A stretch of 6,114 bases of DNA from RPQK01 sp041946865. Lineage in GTDB: Bacteria > Acidobacteriota > UBA6911 > RPQK01. Below the pieces are notes generated by a model that was not told the DNA's origin, searched no databases, and saw only the letters and a list, made by a program, of their open reading frames with translations. The stretch spans positions 1-6,114 of the forward strand of contig JBHGBF010000292.1 of NCBI GenBank assembly GCA_041946865.1. Reading direction: 5' to 3'. The translations under genes and the position numbers were made by a program. Below are positions 1 through 5,965 of the stretch, one piece after another (positions within the stretch are counted from its first letter, which is position 1; each line of letters starts with the position of its first letter).

Positions 1-1
1 C

Positions 2-169
2 GTCTTCTATAAACGTGCCGATCCTACGGACCAGATCCTACGGACCCCCCGAACCGAAACTGAGGGGTTACAAAATCAGGAAGATTGGTATTTACTTGAC
101 TCAATCAACCGTCTGAAAAGCCGCGCTCACTCTGAGGGCGTTGAAAAGAGTTTCCGGGTCTGTTTGTAG
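2..169 (+). CDS. Possible 3' end of a rightward gene, product unknown (partial)
   Basis: The frame starting at base 2 is open for 55 codons from the window edge to a TAG at 167-169. The intrinsic terminator begins two bases after that stop, which is the main reason to believe the frame. The predicted C-terminus is hydrophilic, with a stretch around QNQEDWYLLDSINRLKSRA that could be an amphipathic helix, and it ends FRVCL. No family is recognised. Third-position GC is visibly lower than in the paa genes, so it belongs to a different transcription unit and may have different ancestry. A caution is that a second plus-strand frame (base 3 to a TGA at 114-116) is also open from the edge, so the reading frame is not secure. 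Upstream sequence would settle it. Confidence 0.4.
   Translation, partial: VFYKRADPTDQILRTPRTETEGLQNQEDWYLLDSINRLKSRAHSEGVEKSFRVCL
20..46. repeat. Short tandem direct repeat, 2 x 13 bp
   Basis: GATCCTACGGACC occurs at 20-32 and again at 34-46, separated by one A, giving a 14-bp period. The period is not a multiple of three, so in any coding frame the two copies encode different residues. This suggests a recent local slippage duplication near the 3' end of the partial gene, or non-coding sequence. Confidence 0.7.
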
Positions 170-171
170 TT

Positions 172-191
172 CCGCCTTCAGGCGGGTTTTT
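172..191 (+). terminator. Rho-independent terminator for rightward transcription
   Basis: CCGCC (172-176) and GGCGG (181-185) form a perfect five-base G/C stem around a TTCA tetraloop. One G and five T (187-191) follow. Read on the minus strand, the same stem is followed by AACTAC with no T tract, so it should terminate transcripts coming from the left rather than the paa operon. It lies two bases after the stop of the partial gene at the window edge and 93 bases beyond the end of paaH, so it separates two convergent units. Confidence 0.85.
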
Positions 192-284
192 CAGACTTAA
201 ACCACTACAACATCAAAAATCATCCGCCGGCCGGAAGTGCGCCCGATCCAGAATCCGGCGCCTGGCGCCCATGCAGGGGGGAAG

Positions 285-1133
285 TCAATACTCGTAGACG
301 CCGCGGCCCACTTTTCGGCCGAGACGGCCTTCACGTACGTATTCTTCAAGCAGGGGACAAGGCCGATACTTTTCTCCCAGCCGTTCGTGCAGGAAACGCA
401 AGATGCTCAACCGGGTATCGAGCCCGACCAGGTCGACCAGCTCGAAGGGACCCATCGGGTGATTCAAACCCAGCTTCACCGCCTTATCGATGTCCCGGGC
501 CGACGCCACACCATCGTGGAGCATCCAAAAGGCCTCGTTGCCGATCAGGGCGTTCAGCCGGGTGGTCACAAACCCTGGTGATTCCCTGACCTGGACGGTT
601 TCCTTTCCCATCCTGCGGGCCACCGCCTCTGCAGCGGCGCAGGCCGTGGCCGAGGTGGATGGCGTCAGGACGATCTCCACCAGCCTCATGATGTGAACCG
701 GATTGAAGAAGTGCATGCCGATCAGGCGGGACGGGTCTTTCACCGCAACTGCCATCTCGCTGATCGCCAGGGACGAAGTGTTGCTGGCGAAGACAGCATG
801 GGCCGGGGCCAACGCATCGCACCGCTCGAACAATTCCGCCTTGAGGCCGGCATCCTCCGGCGTCGCCTCGATGATGAAATCCGCCGGGGCCGCGGCTTCT
901 TCCAGGCTGGTCCGCGTCTCCAGCAACTCGCGGCCCAGCCGCAGCTGCTCTTCAGTGAGCTTGCCCAGCTGGCGGCCTTTTTGGAGATTCTTCTCGATGT
1001 CGGCGAACGCCCGAGTCAGCGCCTCCCCGGAGATGTCGTACAGAAGAGTGCGAAAGCCGGCCATGGCGGAAACCTGCGCAATACCTCGTCCCATGGTTCC
1101 CGCCCCGATGACGGCAATGGTTCCTATATTCAT
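285..1133 (-). CDS. paaH: 3-hydroxyadipyl-CoA dehydrogenase (3-hydroxyacyl-CoA dehydrogenase family)
   Basis: This NAD-dependent enzyme oxidises 3-hydroxyadipyl-CoA to 3-oxoadipyl-CoA, the substrate of the thiolase at the head of the operon. The 282-residue protein has the standard two-domain form. An N-terminal Rossmann fold carries GAGTMGRGIAQ at residues 10-20 and an acidic residue (D33) at the end of the second strand. The catalytic segment includes SNTSS (117-121) and the GMHFFNPVHIM block with H141, with E153 twelve residues later, matching the His-Glu dyad spacing of the family. The C-terminal domain has HPMGPFELVDLVGLD (225-239) and ends GRKVGRGVYEY. The ATG follows the paaG stop by a single base (TGA-C-ATG), and GGGAAGTG at the end of paaG serves as ribosome binding site, so translation is probably coupled. 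By sequence alone it could equally be a 3-hydroxybutyryl-CoA dehydrogenase; the operon decides for PaaH. It is the last gene of the operon. Confidence 0.93.
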   Translation of the reverse strand: MNIGTIAVIGAGTMGRGIAQVSAMAGFRTLLYDISGEALTRAFADIEKNLQKGRQLGKLTEEQLRLGRELLETRTSLEEAAAPADFIIEATPEDAGLKAELFERCDALAPAHAVFASNTSSLAISEMAVAVKDPSRLIGMHFFNPVHIMRLVEIVLTPSTSATACAAAEAVARRMGKETVQVRESPGFVTTRLNALIGNEAFWMLHDGVASARDIDKAVKLGLNHPMGPFELVDLVGLDTRLSILRFLHERLGEKYRPCPLLEEYVREGRLGRKVGRGVYEY

Positions 1134-1134
1134 G

Positions 1135-1920
1135 TCACTTCCCGCGAAAAACCGGCAAACGCTTCTCCTTGAATGCTTTCACTCCTTCGGCAAAATCCTC
1201 GGTGCGGACTGCCTGGCCCTGGTATCGGGCCTCGGCCTCCAGCGTCTCGAGCAACCCGGTTTCCAACGCCAGGTTCATGCTCTTTTTCGTCCACCCGACC
1301 GCAAGCGTCGGCAGCTGAGCCAGTTGCTCGGCCCAGGCGCGGGCTTCCGAGAGGAGGGACGCCGAGGGGACAAAACGGTTCACGAGGCCAAGCTCGACGC
1401 ACCGGGCGGCGGTCAGGGGATTGCCTAGAATGGCGACCTCGAAAGCGCGGCCGAACCCCAAGTGACGGGCCAGGAACCAGCTCGAGCCCGAGTCGCAGAC
1501 CAGACCTATGCGCCCGAAAGCTGCCAACAGGACCGCGTCATCAGCCATGATGCGAAGATCGCACGCCAGAGCCAGTGAAAGGCCTGCGCCGGCGGCTACT
1601 CCGTTGACGGCTGCCAGAACCGGCTTCTCGATATCCCGTAACGCCACGATGAGCGGCTTGTACTGGGCGAGAATGTGAGCCTGTGCGCCCTCTCGAGCTT
1701 CAGCTTCAAAGGCCTCCAGATCCTGCCCCGCGCAGAAAGCCTTTCCAGCGCCGGTGATTATGACGGCACGTACATCTGGATTGCAGGCCGCTTCGTTAAT
1801 GGCGGATGTGATCTGTACGAGCATCCGGTTGTTGAAAGCATTCCGCCGTTCCGGATGATTGAGCGTCACGGTCATGACGTGCCGCTCGATTCCGGTATCG
1901 ACAGTGGCATTCTCGGGCAT
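1135..1920 (-). CDS. paaG: 1,2-epoxyphenylacetyl-CoA isomerase (crotonase family)
   Basis: In the Paa pathway this enzyme converts the ring 1,2-epoxide of phenylacetyl-CoA to the seven-membered oxepin-CoA. The protein is 261 residues from the chosen start, close to the E. coli enzyme. Crotonase landmarks are present: NHPERRNAFN near the N-terminus, the oxyanion-hole segment CAGQDL (63-68), NGVAAGAG (106-113), and GLVCDSGSSW, whose aspartate (D143) corresponds to the catalytic Asp of PaaG. The two catalytic glutamates of true enoyl-CoA hydratases such as PaaF are not evident, favouring an isomerase. There are two in-frame ATGs, at 1926 and 1920. GGAG (1927-1930) abuts the first but sits six bases ahead of the second, so 1920 is preferred; the alternative adds two residues. 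The gene begins 48 nt after paaD and ends one base before paaH. Confidence 0.9.
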   Translation of the reverse strand: MPENATVDTGIERHVMTVTLNHPERRNAFNNRMLVQITSAINEAACNPDVRAVIITGAGKAFCAGQDLEAFEAEAREGAQAHILAQYKPLIVALRDIEKPVLAAVNGVAAGAGLSLALACDLRIMADDAVLLAAFGRIGLVCDSGSSWFLARHLGFGRAFEVAILGNPLTAARCVELGLVNRFVPSASLLSEARAWAEQLAQLPTLAVGWTKKSMNLALETGLLETLEAEARYQGQAVRTEDFAEGVKAFKEKRLPVFRGK

Positions 1921-1926
1921 GAGCAT

Positions 1927-1930
1927 CTCC
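1927..1930 (-). promoter_or_regulatory. Shine-Dalgarno site deciding the paaG start
   Basis: Read on the minus strand the site is GGAG, immediately followed by ATG CTC ATG. With zero spacing to the first ATG and six bases to the second, it supports initiation at 1920 rather than 1926. Confidence 0.7.
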
Positions 1931-1968
1931 AGTTGCTTTAACAGTCGAGCGTGTTGAATTAGGTCGCG

Positions 1969-2457
1969 TCACACCGGCTTCAGGAATTCAAAGGGCTGGC
2001 AGCAGTCGTCGCAATAAGCGATGGCCCGGCAGGGCGTGCAGCCGAAAGCATTTGTCTGACGGGTGTTCGGCGAGCCGCAGTAGGGACAGGCGGGGGATCC
2101 CGACTCAATCGCGTCGCCAAGCTCGCCGCCATGCCGGGCAGGGACTGCCAGCCCAAACCGCCGAAGCTTGTCACGCGCCTCATCGCTGAGCCAGTCCGTA
2201 GTCCACGGCGGGCTGAGTATGGTCCGCACTTCCACCTCCCGCGCTCCCAACTCTCGTAGCTTCGCCTCGACACTCGAAACCATTGCCTGGTAGGCCGGGC
2301 AGGACGAGAACGTGGGGGTGATTTCGATCAGCGCCTGATCGCCCTCGACCCGGACAGAGCGGACGATGCCCAGCTCCACGATAGACAGAACCGGAATCTC
2401 CGGGTCCTTGATATCCTGAAAAGCTTCCCAGACCGCGCTCTCGCTGAGACCGCTCAT
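1969..2457 (-). CDS. paaD: Phenylacetyl-CoA epoxidase maturation protein PaaD (MIP18/SufT-like)
   Basis: PaaD proteins are thought to help assemble metal/iron-sulfur centres of the epoxidase system and are not catalytic subunits. This 162-residue protein has the usual two parts. A DUF59/MIP18-type domain (about 8-95) carries the hallmark DPEIPVLSIVELGIV (18-32) and SSCPAY with the conserved cysteine C53. A C-terminal zinc-ribbon-like tail follows, with C124-x2-C127, C140-x2-C143 and C149-x2-C152, plus an adjacent C153. Length matches the family. The segment FGCTPC has a cysteine where the E. coli-type protein, as recalled, has FGSTAC, and the protein ends in KPV rather than KCI, so the cysteine layout is slightly shifted. 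The ATG (2455-2457) directly abuts the paaC stop (TAAATG), with GAGGTGG just upstream, implying translational coupling. The expected next gene, paaE, is not there; paaG follows after 48 nt. Confidence 0.94.
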   Translation of the reverse strand: MSGLSESAVWEAFQDIKDPEIPVLSIVELGIVRSVRVEGDQALIEITPTFSSCPAYQAMVSSVEAKLRELGAREVEVRTILSPPWTTDWLSDEARDKLRRFGLAVPARHGGELGDAIESGSPACPYCGSPNTRQTNAFGCTPCRAIAYCDDCCQPFEFLKPV

Positions 2458-3222
2458 TTACCACCTCGCCTCGGCTTCCAGCCGCGCCACCTGCTGCAGC
2501 TCTTCGATCAAGGCCGGGAAGTGCGGGCCGTGCTGCTTCCGGGTCGAGAAAACGGGAGCACAACTCGGCGGCTGCAGGTTGGCCCTGGTTAACTCTTCTT
2601 GAGCTCGCCCTGCCCAGCGCGCGGCCCCTTGCCCCAAATCGGGCATGACTGAGGCTTGAACCAGCTGGAGGTAATCAGCCGGGAGCTGGAAGATCTGTAC
2701 GTGATACGGCCAAAGCTCGTCGAGCGCGGCCTGCATCCGGCGATGGCTCTCCTCTGTCCCGAGACCCAGGCGGCGTATCCACGCGGACGTGTGCCGCAAA
2801 TGGTACATCTCCTCTTTGCGGATCTTCTTCGCCGCCGCGGAAACCGGCGTAAAGCGGCTCTGCTCGAGCGCCTCGAGGTGTACCGACTCCCAGACGTCGA
2901 ACAGCCACTGCCTGAGCATGCTGAAGGCCCAGTCTCGTTTCGGCAACTCCACCATTTGGATGTTCCGGAAGCCGGCAGGCTCGCGACGGAACACCAGGTC
3001 ATCGGGATCTTCACCGGTCAGCGACCGGCGGATTTCGTACCAGACAATTGCATGGCCCAGCTCGTCTTGAGCGATGTTGGCAAAGGCGATGTCTTCCTCG
3101 AGGATAGGAGCGTGCCCGGTCCATTCCGAGTCCCGATGGGCCAGTATCAGCTCGTCGTCAGCCATCTCCAAAAGGCGCGCGGCCAACGGTGCCTTCAGCA
3201 GGTTATCGAGATTCGTAGTCAC
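2458..3222 (-). CDS. paaC: Phenylacetyl-CoA 1,2-epoxidase subunit PaaC
   Basis: PaaC is the ferritin-like partner of PaaA in the multicomponent epoxidase that inserts one oxygen atom into the ring of phenylacetyl-CoA. The 254-residue protein (E. coli about 248) has the family signature HRDSEWTGHAP (29-39), QDELGHA (52-58), FDVWESVHLEAL (108-119) and EEMYHLRHTSAWIRRLG (137-153), and ends in a conserved RW-like tail. E33, E54-x2-H57 and E138-x2-H141 line up with the diiron ligands of the neighbouring PaaA (E45, E75-x2-H78, E158-x2-H161). In the E. coli PaaC, as recalled, the middle motif is DLLGQ and the site is dead, so this copy looks less degenerate. The start is GTG (3220-3222), overlapping the paaB stop by four bases (GTGA), with GGAG eleven bases upstream. 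Confidence 0.94.
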   Translation of the reverse strand: MTTNLDNLLKAPLAARLLEMADDELILAHRDSEWTGHAPILEEDIAFANIAQDELGHAIVWYEIRRSLTGEDPDDLVFRREPAGFRNIQMVELPKRDWAFSMLRQWLFDVWESVHLEALEQSRFTPVSAAAKKIRKEEMYHLRHTSAWIRRLGLGTEESHRRMQAALDELWPYHVQIFQLPADYLQLVQASVMPDLGQGAARWAGRAQEELTRANLQPPSCAPVFSTRKQHGPHFPALIEELQQVARLEAEARW

Positions 3223-3734
3223 TTCCGGCGGATCTCCTTCATTTGCCTGGCGGTCGGAAAGTCCGAATGCATTTTGTAGTGTTTGGTTTCAGCCGGAGTG
3301 AAGAAAGACTCGAAGGCTTCGGGATCCGACCTGGTGAGCTTCGCTTCAGGAAACACGGCCCACAGCGGCCACAGTCGTCTTGAAGCTGTACCGACGGCAG
3401 CGGCGAGCGCGGTTTCGGCGGATGTGGCAGACAGGCATTCCCAGAGAGCAAGCGGTTCCCGGTGACTGGGTTTCGCAAAGACCAGGTAGCGTTGTTCCGT
3501 CCCTCCGCCGGACCGTGGCTGATCGTGCATCAATTCCTCGGCAGTTCGGAACAAGACGTGTGCGGAGGGGACAACCCACAGATGGCGGCAGCGCGGGCGG
3601 CGGACAAAAACATCCCGGGCGTTAAGGAGAGCCATTTCCCGATCAGGCGCGTGGACCGATCCCACGTGCTCGGCAGGCTTCCCATCCTCCTCGATCAAAA
3701 AGACCTCAAACCGCGGCCATTGGGTGTCAGGCAT
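3219..3734 (-). CDS. paaB: Phenylacetyl-CoA 1,2-epoxidase subunit PaaB, long two-domain form
   Basis: PaaB is the small subunit that bridges PaaA-PaaC units in the epoxidase complex. Residues 6-60 match the family well: WPRFEVF, HVGSVHAPDREMALLNARDVFVRR, then LWVVPSA. E. coli PaaB is about 95 residues, whereas this protein has 171. After a Gly-rich linker (RSGGGTE, 74-80), residues 82-135 repeat the same pattern in diverged form: YLVF, then SATSAETALAAAVGTASRR, then LWAVFPEA. The two halves align without gaps at an offset of 74 residues over 9-46. This suggests an internal duplication of the PaaB fold. A basic tail (about 150-171) follows. The ATG at 3734 has GGAG (3742-3745) seven bases upstream. 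A 55-nt gap separates it from paaA, and its stop overlaps the paaC start. The identity is secure from the first domain and the position; the role of the second domain is unknown. Confidence 0.9.
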   Translation of the reverse strand: MPDTQWPRFEVFLIEEDGKPAEHVGSVHAPDREMALLNARDVFVRRPRCRHLWVVPSAHVLFRTAEELMHDQPRSGGGTEQRYLVFAKPSHREPLALWECLSATSAETALAAAVGTASRRLWPLWAVFPEAKLTRSDPEAFESFFTPAETKHYKMHSDFPTARQMKEIRRK

Positions 3735-3741
3735 AGAATGA

Positions 3742-3745
3742 CTCC
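3742..3745 (-). promoter_or_regulatory. Shine-Dalgarno site of paaB
   Basis: Read on the minus strand the site is GGAG, seven bases ahead of the paaB ATG. A second, stronger-looking AAGGAG lies further upstream in the same 55-nt gap, about 34 bases from the ATG and too far to act on it. That second site sits inside a weak GCGTG/CACGC inverted repeat. Confidence 0.55.
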
Positions 3746-3789
3746 AGCGATTCCGGAGCCTCGCGTGCGCTGCTCCTTAACACGCATGA

Positions 3790-4719
3790 CTAATTCGTCT
3801 CATATTTGGCCGCATAGGCTGTCATCGCTTCTCGGACCCAGCGGCCGTCCTCATGGGCCTTGCGGCGCGCCTCCAGCCGCTCGCGGTTACAAGGACCATC
3901 CCCCTTCACGACCCGCCAGAACTCGTCCCAGTCGATGGGCCCGATCAGCCAGTTGCCGCTCTGTTCGTCGTACCGCAGGTCAGGGTCCGGCATCGAGAGG
4001 CCGAGCGCGTGCAGATCAGGGATCATCTGGTTGACAAAGAGCTGGCGCAATTCGTCGTTGCTGCGGGTTTTCACGCCCCATCGCATCAGCTCGGGACTGT
4101 TCCTGGAATCGGAGTCATGCGGCCCAAACATCATGAGGGTAGGCCACCACCATCGATTGACCGCATCCTGGACCATGGCTTTCTGCCTTGGAGTCCCCTG
4201 AGAGAGCAGGATGACTATCTCCTGGCCCTGTTTCTTGTGGAACGTCTCCTCCGCGCAGATCCGCAGCATGGCGCGTGAGTACGGGCCATACGACGATCTT
4301 GCGAGCATGGTCTGATTGACGATCGCCGCGCCGTCTACCAGCCAGCCGATCACACCCACGTCGGCCCAGGTGAGCGTGGGATAATTAAAAACGCTGGAGT
4401 ACTTGGCCCGGCTGGCGAGCAGATCGTCGAGCATCTGCTCCCGTGTAATGCCAAGGGTCTCGGCCGCGTGGTACAGGTATTGACCGTGGCCGGCCTCGTC
4501 CTGGACTTTGGCTAGAAGGATGAGCTTTCGGCGCAGCGTCGGCGCCCGGGTGATCCACTGGCCTTCGGGCAGCATGCCGACGATCTCGCTGTGCGCATGC
4601 TGGGATATCATCCGAATGAGCTGCCGGCGATACCGGTCCGGCATCCAATCGCCGGGCTCGATTTTTTCGCCACGGGCGATGCGGGCCTCGAACGCCTGCA
4701 GCCTCTGCTCCTCAGTCAT
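3790..4719 (-). CDS. paaA: Phenylacetyl-CoA 1,2-epoxidase catalytic subunit PaaA
   Basis: PaaA is the diiron oxygenase subunit that epoxidises the aromatic ring of phenylacetyl-CoA, using electrons normally supplied by PaaE. The protein is 309 residues, the same length as E. coli PaaA as I recall it, and similar throughout. Recognisable blocks are IEPGDWMPD (20-28), QHAHSEIVGMLPEG (40-53), ITRAPTLRRK (56-65), KVQDEAGHG (71-79), FNYPTLTWADVGVIGWLVDGAA (111-132), EETFHKKQG (157-165), WWPTLMMFGP (191-200) and MPDPDLRYD (243-251). Diiron ligands are E45, E75 with H78, and E158 with H161. The ATG at 4719 gives MTEEQRLQAF, matching the family N-terminus; an upstream in-frame extension would add 11 residues inside the thiolase and is not favoured. 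GGAGG lies 12 bases upstream within the thiolase 3' end, and the intergenic gap is only 4 nt, so the two genes are cotranscribed. Confidence 0.96.
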   Translation of the reverse strand: MTEEQRLQAFEARIARGEKIEPGDWMPDRYRRQLIRMISQHAHSEIVGMLPEGQWITRAPTLRRKLILLAKVQDEAGHGQYLYHAAETLGITREQMLDDLLASRAKYSSVFNYPTLTWADVGVIGWLVDGAAIVNQTMLARSSYGPYSRAMLRICAEETFHKKQGQEIVILLSQGTPRQKAMVQDAVNRWWWPTLMMFGPHDSDSRNSPELMRWGVKTRSNDELRQLFVNQMIPDLHALGLSMPDPDLRYDEQSGNWLIGPIDWDEFWRVVKGDGPCNRERLEARRKAHEDGRWVREAMTAYAAKYETN

Positions 4720-4723
4720 TGCG

Positions 4724-5965
4724 TTACAGTACCTCCAGAATGGCGGCCACACCTTGTCCCATGCCGACGCACATGGTCACTAGGCCGTAGCGCAATCTGG
4801 CGACCCCTTCTTTCTGGCGCCGTTTCATCTCATGAAGCAACGTCGTTACCAGGCGTGCGCCCGAGCAGCCGAGCGGGTGTCCGAGGGCAATCGCCCCGCC
4901 GTTGACGTTGGTGCGTTCCTCCGGAAAACCCAACTCGTCCATAACCGCGAGGGCCTGTACCGCAAAGGCTTCGTTCAGCTCGATCAGGTCGAGATCGTCG
5001 ACACGCAGCTTTGCCCGTTCGAGCGCCTGGCGAACCGCCGGCACCGGGCCGAGTCCCATGGTCCGCGGATGGACCCCCGCGGACGCAGAAGCGATGATGC
5101 GGGCGGCCGGTCTGAGGTTCAGGCGCGCTGCAGCCTCTTCCGAGGCGAGCAGCACGGCCGCAGCCCCGTCGTTTAATCCCGAAGAATTGCCGGCCGTCAC
5201 GGTACCGCCCTTTCGAAAGGCAGGCTTCAACCTGGCCAGCGCTTCCAAGCTCGTGGCCAGGCGGTACTGTCCATTGACCAGTTCCATCCGGGGGTGCTCG
5301 TCGGTGTCGACACAGCGCGGCGGCTTCCCTGGCTCTTTGATTTCGATCGGCACAATTTCAGCCTTGAAGCGCCCGCTATTGATCGCCGCTACCGCCCGGC
5401 AGTGGCTGCGGTAGGCGAAGGCGTCCTGGCGCTCACGCGGAATCGCGTGCGAATCGTAGACGTTCTCGGCCGTCTCCCCCATCGTCTCCAGAGGAAACAT
5501 CTGCTCCATCCTGGGGTTGGGGAAACGCCAGCCAATTGTCGTGTCATAGATCTCGGCCTTTCGATCAAACGGGGCTTCGCTCTTCCCGAGCACAAAAGGA
5601 GCTCTCGTCATGCTCTCGACCCCGCCGGCAATGGCGACCGTGACGTCGCCGGTAGCGATCGCGCGGTGAGCCTGAATGACGGCGTCCAGGCCGGAAGAGC
5701 AAAGACGGTTCACGGTAATACCGGGGACCGAATAGGGGAATCCGGCCAGGAGAAGAGCCATGCGAGCAACATTCCGGTTGTCTTCACCGGCCTGATTGGC
5801 GCAGCCGAGTATGACTTCGTCCACTGCCGCGGGGTCCAGCCCGGTGCGTTCGGCGAGCGCACGCAAGACCTCAGCCGCCAAATCGTCTGGTCTGACCTTG
5901 CTCAACACGCCCCCGAATTTGCCGACAGGCGTTCGGACCGCGTCGATGATTACTGCTCGAGGCAT
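4724..5965 (-). CDS. paaJ: 3-oxoadipyl-CoA / 3-oxo-5,6-dehydrosuberyl-CoA thiolase
   Basis: This thiolase cleaves 3-oxoadipyl-CoA to acetyl-CoA and succinyl-CoA and, in the Paa route, also the C8 dehydrosuberyl intermediate. The 413-residue protein has all thiolase marks: the acyl-accepting cysteine C89 in NRLCSSGLD (86-94), NEAFA (331-335), the catalytic H363 in NGGAIALGHPLGCSGARL (355-372), and the second cysteine C399 in CVGMGQG. CANQAGEDNRNVARMA (55-70) and DTTIGWRF (141-148) are near identical to PaaJ/PcaF enzymes, which distinguishes it from generic acetyl-CoA acetyltransferases. PcaF of the beta-ketoadipate pathway is the alternative name; the operon favours PaaJ. ATG 5965 is chosen because MPRAVIIDAVRTPVGKFGG matches the family N-terminus. 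A GTG at 6025 would add 20 residues with no family character. The only upstream GGAG is about 17 bases away, so the start signal is weak. Confidence 0.92.
   Translation of the reverse strand: MPRAVIIDAVRTPVGKFGGVLSKVRPDDLAAEVLRALAERTGLDPAAVDEVILGCANQAGEDNRNVARMALLLAGFPYSVPGITVNRLCSSGLDAVIQAHRAIATGDVTVAIAGGVESMTRAPFVLGKSEAPFDRKAEIYDTTIGWRFPNPRMEQMFPLETMGETAENVYDSHAIPRERQDAFAYRSHCRAVAAINSGRFKAEIVPIEIKEPGKPPRCVDTDEHPRMELVNGQYRLATSLEALARLKPAFRKGGTVTAGNSSGLNDGAAAVLLASEEAAARLNLRPAARIIASASAGVHPRTMGLGPVPAVRQALERAKLRVDDLDLIELNEAFAVQALAVMDELGFPEERTNVNGGAIALGHPLGCSGARLVTTLLHEMKRRQKEGVARLRYGLVTMCVGMGQGVAAILEVL

Noticed and set aside
20..46. CRISPR or minisatellite array at the left edge
   Set aside because: There are only two 13-bp copies separated by one base, with no spacers. 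It is a simple local duplication.
1130..1142. Possible frameshift or fusion between paaG and paaH
   Set aside because: The TGA-C-ATG junction is a normal coupled gene boundary. Both proteins have complete, family-like ends.
703..1428. Plus-strand open frame of 241 codons opposite paaH and paaG
   Set aside because: It is antisense to conserved catalytic domains of both enzymes, and its composition is typical of reverse-frame translation.
3462..4034. Plus-strand open frame of 190 codons across the paaB/paaA junction
   Set aside because: It is antisense to two well-identified genes, with a low-complexity Arg/Pro/Ser-rich product and no supporting ribosome binding site. It is treated as a shadow.
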